From Ralstonia condita (lineage in GTDB: Bacteria; Pseudomonadota; Gammaproteobacteria; Burkholderiales; Burkholderiaceae): DNA of 64,000 nucleotides. Location: NCBI RefSeq assembly GCF_958405655.1, contig NZ_CATYWO010000010.1, forward strand, positions 30,463 to 94,462. Reading direction: 5' to 3'. The notes beneath the pieces are model-generated. The model was not told the DNA's origin and made no database searches. It saw only the letters and a list, made by a program, of their open reading frames with translations. Position 1 is the first letter of the stretch; every line of letters starts with the position of its first letter. Below are positions 42,022-52,667 of the stretch, in pieces. The translations under genes were made by a program, and so were the position numbers.

Positions 42022-43824
42022 TTACATCTTTTGCGGTGCCGATACGCCGATGACGGCCAGCCCGTTGCGCAGGACCTGGCGTGTTGCAGCCAGCAGCGCG
42101 AGGCGGGCGCGCTTGACGGCGTCGTCGTCGACGAGCACGCGGTCGGCGTTGTAAAACGCGTGGAAGTCCCCTGCGAGATCACGCAGATAGAAGGCCACGG
42201 CATGCGGCGCCAGCTCGCGTGCGGCGTCGGCCAGCATGTCGGGGAAGGCGGCCAGACGCTGCACCAGGGCGATGGCCTGCGGGCTGGCATCCGGTCCAGT
42301 GACCGCTGCGAGGTCGGCGCGGCTCAGCGACGCGGCATCACCGCCCTCGCGCTGCGCCCACTGCTCGAACACCGAGCAGATGCGCGCGTGGGCGTATTGC
42401 ACGTAGTACACCGGGTTCTCGTCGCTCTGCTTCAGCGCCAGATCCACATCGAAGACGAATTCGGTATCGGCCTTGCGCGACAGCAGGAAGAAGCGCACGG
42501 CGTCGCGGCCACGCGTGAAGCGCGCGGGCCAGTTCGGCTCACCGGCGTCCACGCAGGCGCGGATGGTGTCGACGCCGGCTTCGCTCTCGGCGTCACCGTT
42601 GGACCACTCGATCAGGTCGCGCACGGTCACGTACGAGCCGGCGCGCTTGGAAATCTTGACCTCGGCGCCGTCCTTCATCACCGTGACCATCTTGTGCAGG
42701 ACGTAGTCCGGATAGCCCTTCGGGATGCCGATGTTCAGGCCCTGCAGGCCGGCGCGCACGCGGGCGATGGTGCCGTGGTGGTCGCTGCCCTGCACGTTGA
42801 TGACTTGCGTGAAGCCGCGTCCCCACTTGGTCGTGTGGTACGCAACGTCGGGCACGAAGTACGTGTAGGCGCCGTCGGACTTGCGCATGACGCGGTCCTT
42901 GTCGTCGCCGTCGTCGGTCGTGCGCAGCCACAGCGCGCCTTCCTGCTCGTACGTCTTGCCGGCAGCGACGAGTGCGTCCACCGTCTGCTGAACCTTGCCT
43001 TCGGTGTAGAGCGACGATTCCAGGTAGTAACGGTCGAACTTCACGCCGAACGCTTGCAGGTCGATGTCCTGCTCGTTGCGCAGATACGTGACGGCAAAGC
43101 GGCGGATGGCTTCGATGTTCTCCACATCGCGCTCGCCCGTCACGGGTTCGCCATCGGAGGCGCATACGGTCTTGCCGGCGAGGTAGTCGGCGGCGATGTC
43201 GGCAATGTAGTCGCCGTTGTAGGCGGCCTCGGGCCAGTTGGCGTCGCCCGGTTTGAAGCCGCGCGCGCGGGCCTGGACGGAGACGGCCAGGTTGTGGATC
43301 TGGACGCCGGCGTCGTTGTAATAGAACTCGCGGTGGACCTTGTGGCCCTGCCAGTCGAGCAGGCTTGCAAGGGCGTCGCCCAGCGCCGCCTGCCGGCCAT
43401 GGCCGACGTGCAGCGGGCCCGTCGGGTTGGCCGAGACGAATTCCACCAGGACCGGTGCACCGTCATGCGTATTGGCGGCGCCGAATCGGTCGGCTTCGGC
43501 AAACACGGCGGCAATGACGTCGGCGCGCGCAGCCGGCGACAGGCGGAGGTTGATGAACCCCGGCCCGGCGATTTCTACGGCCGAGACCAATCGCTGGCCG
43601 CGCGCATCGGCGCGGATCGCGTCGGCGATCTTGCCGGCCAGTTCACGCGGATTGATGCCCAGCGGCTTGGCGAGCTGCAGCGCGACGTTGCAGGCGATGT
43701 CGCCATGCGCGGCCTGCTTGGGGCGCTCCAGGACGATCTCCGGTCGGGCTTGGCCCTCGGGCAGCAGGGAGCCGACGGCGTCGGACAACAATTGGGCGAT
43801 CGTCTGTTTGTGGGAGGGCAGCAT
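42022..43824 (-). CDS. argS: Arginyl-tRNA synthetase
   Basis: 600 residues, class I synthetase charging tRNA-Arg. The N-terminal tRNA-binding domain is followed by VEFVSANPTGPLHVGHGRQAALGDAL, with the HIGH-type motif HVGH. GAEVKISKRAGSYVTVRDLIEW is the KMSKS region in its ArgRS form (ISKRAG). The C-terminal DALR anticodon domain begins near YVQYAHARICSVFEQWA. The ATG at 43824 (MLPSHKQTIAQLL) is the normal start; an upstream ATG at 43863 adds no recognised sequence. First gene of a leftward argS-SPOR-dsbA set. Confidence 0.97.
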   Translation of the reverse strand: MLPSHKQTIAQLLSDAVGSLLPEGQARPEIVLERPKQAAHGDIACNVALQLAKPLGINPRELAGKIADAIRADARGQRLVSAVEIAGPGFINLRLSPAARADVIAAVFAEADRFGAANTHDGAPVLVEFVSANPTGPLHVGHGRQAALGDALASLLDWQGHKVHREFYYNDAGVQIHNLAVSVQARARGFKPGDANWPEAAYNGDYIADIAADYLAGKTVCASDGEPVTGERDVENIEAIRRFAVTYLRNEQDIDLQAFGVKFDRYYLESSLYTEGKVQQTVDALVAAGKTYEQEGALWLRTTDDGDDKDRVMRKSDGAYTYFVPDVAYHTTKWGRGFTQVINVQGSDHHGTIARVRAGLQGLNIGIPKGYPDYVLHKMVTVMKDGAEVKISKRAGSYVTVRDLIEWSNGDAESEAGVDTIRACVDAGEPNWPARFTRGRDAVRFFLLSRKADTEFVFDVDLALKQSDENPVYYVQYAHARICSVFEQWAQREGGDAASLSRADLAAVTGPDASPQAIALVQRLAAFPDMLADAARELAPHAVAFYLRDLAGDFHAFYNADRVLVDDDAVKRARLALLAATRQVLRNGLAVIGVSAPQKM

Positions 43825-43999
43825 AAAGAAACCATGACGCCGGCAGTGCTGAAACGGACTCAAATCCAGTTCCGGCGCGGCCAGTTGCGTTGTTCAGGGA
43901 AAAGTACGAAATTTTATCAGGTGAGCCGCTGTCCTAGAGGTATCAGCCCCCCGCTGTGGCATTCTGCGGCCCCTACCCAACCAAGGGAATACCGACATC

Positions 44000-44320
44000 A
44001 TGATTACCTTTACCTCGCACGCTTCGCAAAAATTCTCCATGCAGAAGGATCTCGCCATGGTGCTGCTGGGCGTAATTGGCAAGACGCTGGGCGAGCGCGG
44101 CGTCATCACGCCCGAAGAAATGCCCCACGCCATCGAGCGCCTCAAGCGCGCCATCAAGGACGATACGCACCAGGCCCACCTCCAGATTGCGGAACTGGCC
44201 GTCCAGGAGGGCGACGACAGCGAAGAGGAGCCGCCGCACCTCGGTCAGCGCGCCTATCCGCTGCTGCACATGCTGGAGGAGTCGCAGAAAGAGGGTGCCA
44301 ACGTCCTCTGGGGCGTTTGA
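44000..44320 (+). CDS. DUF1840 domain protein
   Basis: 106 residues, soluble. The DUF1840 signature runs over the full length: ITFTSHASQKFSMQKDLAMVLLGVIGKTLGERGVITPEEMPHAIERLKRAI, an acidic middle (EGDDSEEEPP) and LGQRAYPLLHMLEESQKEGANVLWGV. The family is largely restricted to beta-proteobacteria and its role is unknown. It is divergent from argS, with about 175 bases between the starts, and alone in its transcript. Confidence 0.87.
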   Translation: MITFTSHASQKFSMQKDLAMVLLGVIGKTLGERGVITPEEMPHAIERLKRAIKDDTHQAHLQIAELAVQEGDDSEEEPPHLGQRAYPLLHMLEESQKEGANVLWGV

Positions 44321-44334
44321 GCGCCGGGCGCGGA

Positions 44335-44374
44335 TGAAAAAAATGCCCGGCCACCGCGAGGGTGGTCCGGGCAT
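44335..44374 (-). terminator. Terminator after the ferritin-like gene
   Basis: On the minus strand ATGCCCGG with ACCACC, a 5-base loop CTCGC, GGTGGCCGGGCAT and then a run of eight T. The stem of 13 pairs has one bulge. It ends the leftward ferritin-like gene and may also stop the DUF1840 gene. Confidence 0.85.
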
Positions 44375-44447
44375 CCGGCCACAAGGGCCGGGAGCGGGGG
44401 AGGGGGCTGGCGCGCCAAGGCCGCTGTCTCGCCAGACTGCGAGGGCG

Positions 44448-45002
44448 TTATTGGTCGTGCAACATGTCGGACAGCTCGTCTGCGTGTTCTTCTTCTACCG
44501 CCAGGATGTCTTCCAGCACGCGCCGCGTGGTGGGATCGCGCTCGCCGATATAGCGGATCATCTCCAGGTAGCTGTCGATGGCGATGCGCTCCGCGATCAG
44601 GTTCTCCTTGATCATGTCGACCAGGCCACCGGCTTCCACATATTCCGAATGGCTGCGCGTCGACAGACCCTCCGGGCTGAAGTTCGGCTCGCCGCCGAGC
44701 TGCACGATGCGTGCGGCGATCTTGTCGGCATGCTGCTGCTCTTCGGTGGCGTGCACCATGAATTCTTCAGCGATCGGATCGGCGTTGATGCCCTTCGCCA
44801 TGAAGTGATGACGCCGGTACCGCAGCACGCAGATCATCTCGGTCGCCAGCGCTTCATTCAGCAGACGCAGCACCGTGCCGCGGTCGGCCTGGTAGTCGTC
44901 GGTCACGGCGCCCGCTTCGATGTGCTGGCGGGCGCGTTCGCGCAGCGTCTTGATATCGCTGAGGAACCGGCTTTCCGGGGCGGCAACGTTCGTTTGGGTC
45001 AT
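44448..45002 (-). CDS. Ferritin-like (bacterioferritin/Dps-type) protein
   Basis: 184 residues, mostly four long helices. Iron-type ligand patterns are LNEALATEMICVLRYRRHHFMA, MVHATEEQQHADKIAARIVQLGG (E-x-x-H) and LEDILAVEEEHADELSDML (E-x-x-H), the repeated Glu and His of a ferritin di-iron centre. FSPEGLSTRSHSEYVE is a feature of this subgroup. It would store or detoxify iron. Start at 45002 (MTQTNVAAPESRF). It is 41 bases downstream of the DUF883 gene and fits the general stress neighbourhood. Confidence 0.87.
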   Translation of the reverse strand: MTQTNVAAPESRFLSDIKTLRERARQHIEAGAVTDDYQADRGTVLRLLNEALATEMICVLRYRRHHFMAKGINADPIAEEFMVHATEEQQHADKIAARIVQLGGEPNFSPEGLSTRSHSEYVEAGGLVDMIKENLIAERIAIDSYLEMIRYIGERDPTTRRVLEDILAVEEEHADELSDMLHDQ

Positions 45003-45043
45003 GCGTGGGCTCCTTCGTGATTGAGGTGGGGCGTTGTCCGGAT

Positions 45044-45472
45044 TCACTCTCCGTCGCCGCGTCGGCTGCCGCTGCCCGCGAGCGCGACCGCCAGCCCGAT
45101 GGCAGCGCCGATGGCGACCGCCACACCCACCGACTTGAACGGCGCAGCGGTGATGGTCTCCTCGGTGCGGTCGAGCGCCCAGTCCATGCGCTCGCGGGCC
45201 TGGTGGGCGCGGTCATTGGCGGCACGGCGCAACCGGTCGGCACGCGCATGCAGCGCGCGCCGAGCGCGGTCGGCTTCGGAGCCGCCTTCGTCGGTCAGGG
45301 TCTGGATGGCGCTCTCGAGCGAGTGCAGCAGACTGTGGACCTCTTCCATCGCGGGGCGCGCGGCATGGCGGGCGTGGTCAGCCGCATCCGCGGCGCTGTT
45401 CAGGGCACGGTGCGCGTGTTGATTGACGTCGTCGACTCGGTTGCGGACGCGTTGGCTGGCAAAGAGAGACAT
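45044..45472 (-). CDS. DUF883/ElaB-YqjD family membrane-anchored protein
   Basis: 142 residues. Nearly all helical, with Ala, Arg, Asp and His heptads (RALNSAADAADHARHAARPAMEEVHSLLHSLES), then a C-terminal glycine-rich membrane helix (SVGVAVAIGAAIGLAVALAGS). This is the ElaB/YqjD layout, tail-anchored inner-membrane proteins that in E. coli bind ribosomes in stationary phase. Here the DNA- or ribosome-binding role is inference. Start at 45472 (MSLFASQRV). Confidence 0.85.
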   Translation of the reverse strand: MSLFASQRVRNRVDDVNQHAHRALNSAADAADHARHAARPAMEEVHSLLHSLESAIQTLTDEGGSEADRARRALHARADRLRRAANDRAHQARERMDWALDRTEETITAAPFKSVGVAVAIGAAIGLAVALAGSGSRRGDGE

Positions 45473-45601
45473 GGCGAATTCCTCATCGGGGCGCCGCGGC
45501 AAATGCGCACCGCGGCGCGGTTGGTCGGCGGCAAAACCGGCGCTCGTGCGTGGCCGGCTGTCTGCCCAATGGATTAGCAAGACACGGGCCCGCGCGCGGC
45601 G

Positions 45602-45775
45602 CTAATCCACCGCCTTGAAGACTGTGACGCCCAGGACGAGAAACAGCACAAACAGCACTACGAAGATGAAGAACAGGATCTTGGCGATGCTCGCTGCGCC
45701 AGCGGCAATGCCGGTAAAGCCAAGCACGCCGGCCACCACGGAAATGATGGCGAAGACCAATGCCCATTTCAGCAT
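45602..45775 (-). CDS. DUF1328 family small membrane protein
   Basis: 57 residues, two hydrophobic helices: MLKWALVFAIISVVAGVLGF (20 residues), then GAASIAKILFFIFVVLFVLFLVLG. This is the DUF1328/UPF0391 signature, conserved and often stress-induced, function unknown. Start at 45775, after AACAAC; the usual start of the family is MLKWA. It is the first of a leftward set with DUF883 and ferritin, and its start is about 210 bases from the start of the divergent histidine kinase gene. Confidence 0.88.
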   Translation of the reverse strand: MLKWALVFAIISVVAGVLGFTGIAAGAASIAKILFFIFVVLFVLFLVLGVTVFKAVD

Positions 45776-45985
45776 GTTGTTGCCTCCGGATCGGATGGGT
45801 TGAAGTGCAGGGGATCGGCGCGGCATTGCGCCAGCGCCAATCGCCCTGTCGGGGTATCCCCAAGCACTTGGCGTGCCCGGCAGGGGTGCGCCCGAGGTGC
45901 CACCCGGGACGTGCGCGGGGTATCATGCCTATTGCCAAAAAACACACGCAACGCGCTCCGCGTCGGGCGGCTTGACGCGTTCTAC

Positions 45986-47443
45986 ATGGGTCTGCATGCC
46001 ATGCGGTCATCCTTGCGCTCCACCCTGCTGCTCGCCGGCGGCATTCTGCTCACGCTCGGGGTGCTGATCGCCTCGGAGACGGGCAACGTCCGCCTGAGCC
46101 AGGGCTACCGGCAGGTGATTCAGTCGCAGCAGGCCGAAACGGCCATCAACGAACTCCTCGCCGAGCTGGTCAACGCAGAGGCGGGGCAGCGCGGCTTCCT
46201 GCTCACGGGCAAGGACGAATACCTCGACCCGTATAACAAGGCCATCCCCCACATCCACGCGCTGATGGCGGAGATCCGCGACCACTACGCGAATGACCCG
46301 GACGCGCTCAAGCTGTTTTCGGAGACGGCGCTGCAGGTGAGCCGCAAGCTCACCGAGATGGAGCTCACGCTCATCTACGGCAAGCGCGATCTGGAAGTGG
46401 CCCTTGACCTCGTGCGCACCGATTTCGGCAAGGCCTCGATGGAGGCTGTGCGCCAAGGGCTGGACCGATTGCGCCAGCGTGAGATTGCCACCGTGGCGCG
46501 CAGCCTCGAGCATGCCGAGCGTGATCTGGCGCTCTCGCGTTATGGCATCGCGCTCATCACGGCGGTCAACATCATCCTGCTGGTGGTGCTGGGCATGCAG
46601 CACGCCAAGCGCCTCGCGGTCACGGAGCAGGAACGCGACAAGGCCGAAGAAGAGAGCCAGAAGCTCGACCGCATGGTGCGCGAGCGCACGCGGCAGCTCT
46701 CCGACCTGGCCGCCCACTTGCAGCGCGTGACCGAAGATGAAAAGACGCGCCTGGCGCGCGAACTGCACGACGAGCTGGGCGCCATCCTGACCGCCACCAA
46801 GATGGATCTGCACTGGCTGCGCTCACGCGTGCATCCCAACGAGCCTGGCGTGAGCGAAAAGATCACACGCGTGATGGCCCACGTGGATCAGGGGATCCAG
46901 ATCAAGCGCCGCCTCATTGAGGATCTGCGCCCGACCATCCTGCTCAACCTGGGTCTGGTGGAAGCGCTCTCGCAGCTGACTGAAGACGTGGGCGTACGGA
47001 ACGGCTGGCACACCGAGGTCAGCCTGCCCGACGAGATGCCAAAGCTGACCGACGATGCGGCCATCGCGCTGTATCGCATCGTGCAGGAGTCTTTGACCAA
47101 CGCTTCCAAGTATGCGCACGCGACGACGGTATCAGTCGCGCTGGACGCGAGCGAAGAGGGTGTGCGCCTGCGCGTGCGCGACAACGGCCGTGGTTTTCCG
47201 GCCGACATTGAACGTCGCCGCATGGTGGGCCACCACGGCCTGCTTGGCATGGAGCAGCGCGCCATCGCGCTGGGCGGTACGCTGACCATTGATTCCATGC
47301 CCGGCGGGGGCGTGACGATCATTGTCGAATTGCCGCCTACCGATGCCGTCTTCGACCGCGTCAGTCACGATGCCGAGGGCATGCCGCATACCTCGTCCGG
47401 CGGGGCGGGTCCGGAACCTGGCCACGGCGGCGCGACTGCCTGA
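45986..47443 (+). CDS. CHASE3-sensor histidine kinase of the NarL/UhpB type
   Basis: 485 residues. TM1 (STLLLAGGILLTLGVLIA) is followed by a CHASE3 domain of about 140 residues (NAEAGQRGFLLTGKDEYLDPYNKAIP is the hallmark). TM2 is YGIALITAVNIILLVVLGM. A linker coiled coil follows, then HisKA_3 with the phosphorylated His in TRLARELHDELGAILTATKMDLHWL. The ATPase has IVQESLTNASKYAHA (N box) and RDNGRGF plus HHGLLGMEQRAIALGGTL. The start may be 45986 or the ATG at 46001. The LuxR-type regulator at 48.3 kb is the likely partner. The ligand is unknown. Confidence 0.88.
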   Translation: MGLHAMRSSLRSTLLLAGGILLTLGVLIASETGNVRLSQGYRQVIQSQQAETAINELLAELVNAEAGQRGFLLTGKDEYLDPYNKAIPHIHALMAEIRDHYANDPDALKLFSETALQVSRKLTEMELTLIYGKRDLEVALDLVRTDFGKASMEAVRQGLDRLRQREIATVARSLEHAERDLALSRYGIALITAVNIILLVVLGMQHAKRLAVTEQERDKAEEESQKLDRMVRERTRQLSDLAAHLQRVTEDEKTRLARELHDELGAILTATKMDLHWLRSRVHPNEPGVSEKITRVMAHVDQGIQIKRRLIEDLRPTILLNLGLVEALSQLTEDVGVRNGWHTEVSLPDEMPKLTDDAAIALYRIVQESLTNASKYAHATTVSVALDASEEGVRLRVRDNGRGFPADIERRRMVGHHGLLGMEQRAIALGGTLTIDSMPGGGVTIIVELPPTDAVFDRVSHDAEGMPHTSSGGAGPEPGHGGATA

Positions 47444-47475
47444 AGGCAATCGCTGACGGCGGTGGCCAACCCAAC

Positions 47476-47497
47476 AAAAAAGCCCCATGACGGGGCT
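47476..47497 (-). terminator. Terminator between the kinase and entericidin genes
   Basis: AGCCCC/GGGGCT with a 5-base loop. On the minus strand it is followed by TTTTTT, ending the entericidin transcript. On the plus strand the kinase transcript would meet the same stem with TCTTT behind it. Confidence 0.8.
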
Positions 47498-47525
47498 CTT
47501 TGCGGGCAGCGGTCGCCGGTGCGTC

Positions 47526-47666
47526 CTACATCTTCTGTTTCGTGTTGTCGGCGGCGTTTTCGAGTTTCTGGCCTCCGCTCTGGAGGTCTTTGCCGGCGCC
47601 GGCCATGGTGTTGCAACCCGCCAGGAACAGGCACATCAGCGCGATTGCGGCAGACAGGGTCTTCAT
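47526..47666 (-). CDS. Entericidin A/B family small lipoprotein
   Basis: 46 residues, short and easily missed. The start MKTLSAAIALMCLFLAGCNT is a lipoprotein signal with lipobox LAGC, Cys18 being the lipidated residue. After it comes TMAGAGKDLQSGGQKLENAADNTKQKM, the standard entericidin form (N-T-x-x-G-x-G-x-D-x-x-x-G-G-x-x-L-x-x-A-A). The stop is TAG. Entericidins are envelope lipoproteins linked to programmed lysis and stress. A GGAGCG ribosome site precedes the ATG, and a terminator lies just after the stop. Confidence 0.9.
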   Translation of the reverse strand: MKTLSAAIALMCLFLAGCNTMAGAGKDLQSGGQKLENAADNTKQKM

Positions 47667-47735
47667 CGAACGCTCCTCGAGGGGTAGGAAACGGGCAACC
47701 CGGCGACCGACCGATACGGTAGGCGCGCGGACGAT

Positions 47736-48176
47736 TCAGTGATGGGGATGGTGGGCCGCCTGCTGACGAGGCCGTCCCACGCCGGCGCGCTCTTCGATCA
47801 CCTCGAACACCTTGTCGAGCTCGAGCGACTTGTCGAAGAAATAGTTGGCGCCGGCTTCAAAACAGCGCTGCCGGTACGTCGGCACCTGTGCGTGGTTCGT
47901 GTAGACGATGCGCACACTGGGTGATGCCTGGTCACGCAGCGTTTGCAGGACCTTGAAGCCATTGCCCTGCCGCAGTTGCAGATCGACGATCACGACGTCG
48001 TAGTGGCCGTCAGCAAGCAGGTGCAGCGCCAGGTCTTCCGTGTCCGCCCACTCAACCGTCGCCACGAACGCGGACGCCTTGAGGTATTCCAGCACCATGC
48101 CACGAAGCACGGGGGAGTCCTCGATCAGGAGGACGCGCAGGCCACGAGCAGAGAGGGTGACGGCTTGATCCAGCAT
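47736..48176 (-). CDS. Single-domain response regulator (REC only)
   Basis: 146 residues holding only a receiver domain: RVLLIEDSPVLRGMVLEYLKAS (acidic pair), YDVVIVDLQLRQGNGFKVLQ (phosphorylated Asp), VRIVYTNHAQVPTYRQRCFEAGANYFFDKSLELDKVF (Thr/Tyr switch and Lys). There is no output domain. The tail is His-rich. Such proteins act as phosphate sinks or partners in phosphorelays. It is located between the histidine kinase (plus strand) and the LuxR regulator (minus strand), so a shared circuit is likely but not shown. Confidence 0.87.
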   Translation of the reverse strand: MLDQAVTLSARGLRVLLIEDSPVLRGMVLEYLKASAFVATVEWADTEDLALHLLADGHYDVVIVDLQLRQGNGFKVLQTLRDQASPSVRIVYTNHAQVPTYRQRCFEAGANYFFDKSLELDKVFEVIEERAGVGRPRQQAAHHPHH

Positions 48177-48279
48177 GCGTTGATGGTAGCTACCGGGAAA
48201 CTCAGGTGGTATCAGGCGTTGTCCTACATGCCAACAGGGTTTGCGGCGGGTATGGCCCGTTTTCTAGCGGGGCGGGGCG

Positions 48280-48912
48280 TCATTCCACCAGGCCGTTCTT
48301 GATGGCGTAATACGTGAGATCGGCATTCGACTTCATGCCCATCTTTTCGAGAATGCGGGTGCGGTACGTACTGACCGTCTTGACGCTCAAAAACAGCTCT
48401 TCGGCGATGATCGACACCGATTGCCCCCGGGCAAGCTTGCAGAAGATCTGGAATTCACGTTTCGACAGCGTCTGGTGCAGGGGCTGGTCGGTCGGCTTCT
48501 CCAGGCCGCCGATCAGCAACTCGGCAACGGTGGGGCTGACATAGCGGCGGCCTTGCGACACGGTGCGGATTGCTTTCACCAGCTCGTCCGGCGCGCTTTC
48601 CTTGGTCAGGTAGCCCGAGGCGCCGGCACGGATGAGGTTGATGGCGTACTGGTCCTCCGGGAACGTCGACAGGATCAGCACCGGCAGATCGGGATGGCGC
48701 TGGCGAGCCAGCTTGAGCGTATCGATGCCGTTGCGGTCAGGCATGGAGATGTCGAGTACGACCACGTCGAAGGCGCCGGTGCGGAGTTGCTCCATCACCT
48801 CTTCGCCGCTGGCCGCTTCCCCCGCGACTTCGATGTCCCGCTCTTCGGACAGGAACTGCCGAAGGCCGGCGCGGACGATTTCGTGGTCGTCCGCAATCAG
48901 GACGCGAATCAT
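48280..48912 (-). CDS. LuxR/NarL family response regulator
   Basis: 210 residues. Residues 1-120 are a receiver (MIRVLIADDHEIVRAGL, FDVVVLDISMPDRNGIDTL with the phosphorylated Asp, VLILSTFPEDQY and GYLTKESAPDELVKAI). Residues 145-210 are a LuxR helix-turn-helix (LSKREFQIFCKLARGQSVSIIAEELFLSVKTVSTYRTRILEKMGMKSNADLTYYAIKNGL). It is the natural partner of the NarL-type kinase at 46-47.4 kb. Start at 48912; longer upstream frames do not show domain similarity. Cognate promoters were not identified. Confidence 0.9.
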   Translation of the reverse strand: MIRVLIADDHEIVRAGLRQFLSEERDIEVAGEAASGEEVMEQLRTGAFDVVVLDISMPDRNGIDTLKLARQRHPDLPVLILSTFPEDQYAINLIRAGASGYLTKESAPDELVKAIRTVSQGRRYVSPTVAELLIGGLEKPTDQPLHQTLSKREFQIFCKLARGQSVSIIAEELFLSVKTVSTYRTRILEKMGMKSNADLTYYAIKNGLVE

Positions 48913-49160
48913 GCTGCTCCTTATGGACGGCGCGCCTGGCAGATTGCCCGCGAGCGCACCCTGCGCTTGTTGGTTTGATACGACAGCAATTGTATCGGAC
49001 TGTGGCGTGAAACCGGGGCCGCTTTTAGTGGCCGGTCTCAGGGTGGTGGGGAAGGTTTCCATGGGCGCCCTCGGATGTGCGACAACCGCAACACGGTCGC
49101 TCATCGCCATAGCAACCGGCATGCCCGGACGCTGCAGGGCCAGCGCTGGCCTGCGGCCGG

Positions 49161-49194
49161 TAAAAAAAACGGGGCGGTGGGTGTCCGCCCCGTT
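49161..49194 (-). terminator. Terminator after the Ala/Lys-rich exported protein gene
   Basis: AACGGGGCGG/CCGCCCCGTT, a 10-bp perfect stem with a 7-base loop, followed on the minus strand by eight T. It lies 41 bases past the stop of the 49235-49657 gene. Confidence 0.85.
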
Positions 49195-49234
49195 ATCGCC
49201 ACGCGGTGTCGGGCAGGATGCCCGGCCGGGCAAC

Positions 49235-49657
49235 TTACTTCTGCACGGCGGCGCCCGCGTTCACGCTGGCATCCGCGGTCGCGCCGGTCATGGTGCTACC
49301 CACGACGTCTGCCTTGGCAGCGTTTGCCGTCTTTTCTGCCGACTTCTCAGCCTTGCCGACCGACTTGCCTACCTTGTCGGTGGACTTCTCGATGCCGGCT
49401 TCCGCCTTTGCCTTGTGTTCGTGCGCAGCCTTGGCGCCGTGCTCCATCCTCGAGTGCAGGTGGCTCTTGGCGGCTTCGGTGTCCAGCTTGGCGCCGGTGT
49501 CGGCCTTCAGACCCATGCCGACGTTGGTTTGTGCGGGCGCGACGGCGGCCGTGCCGTTGGCCTGCACGCCGGTGCTGATCGAAGGCGTTTGCGCGTTGGC
49601 GTAAGCCGAAGCAGCAGCGATGGCGATGGCGGACAGGGAGATCAGCAGCTTGTTCAT
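49235..49657 (-). CDS. Ala/Lys-rich exported protein of unknown function
   Basis: 140 residues. The N-terminus has a signal peptide (LLISLSAIAIAAASAYANA, cleavage after ANA), so periplasmic. The mature part has low complexity: Thr/Ala/Gly at first, then a charged helical repeat (HSRMEHGAKAAHEHKAKAEAGIEKSTDKVGKSVGKAEKSAEKTANAAKADVVG) that resembles KGG/LEA-like or histone-like stress proteins. I recognise no family. A GAGGAGACTCC ribosome site precedes the ATG. It may belong to the stress set with entericidin and DUF883. Confidence 0.75.
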   Translation of the reverse strand: MNKLLISLSAIAIAAASAYANAQTPSISTGVQANGTAAVAPAQTNVGMGLKADTGAKLDTEAAKSHLHSRMEHGAKAAHEHKAKAEAGIEKSTDKVGKSVGKAEKSAEKTANAAKADVVGSTMTGATADASVNAGAAVQK

Positions 49658-49769
49658 GGAGGAGACTCCTTTCGTTCTGAACGGCCACGCGAGGGATTCG
49701 TCGCGGCATCACTCTGTGTGTCGAGTGAATGAGGCCAGTTTATGGAGCCTTTCCGGTTACGACTGTTAG

Positions 49770-49878
49770 GGGGTGTAAGCCTTTGTAATGAAAGCATCAC
49801 CCCACTTGAAATGCTGCCGGAGTCAAAGCCAGCACGGGTTTACAGCCGTAAGACATGGCGCTTCAAACGCCATGTCTT
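49770..49878. other. Two hairpins between metH and the Ala/Lys-rich protein gene
   Basis: GGGGTG (49770-49775) can pair with CACCCC (49798-49803). AAGACATGGCG (49850-49860) pairs with CGCCATGTCTT (49868-49878) as an 11-bp perfect stem without a T run. The latter is 19 bases past the metH stop and may end its transcript; the former lies before the Ala/Lys-rich protein gene. No riboswitch family is recognised. Confidence 0.4.
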
Positions 49879-49896
49879 AAACGTCTTGTCACAGAA

Positions 49897-52614
<2,718 letters not shown>

Positions 52615-52667
52615 GATCTTGTGGCGCAAAGAATAAGAGGCGGCGAGCAGGCAGTGTGGCTGGAGGC

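Noticed and set aside
52615..52667. Frameshift or sequencing error as cause of the split metH
   Set aside because: There is a clean stop, a gap and a new ATG, and the split lies exactly at the boundary between the homocysteine and pterin modules.
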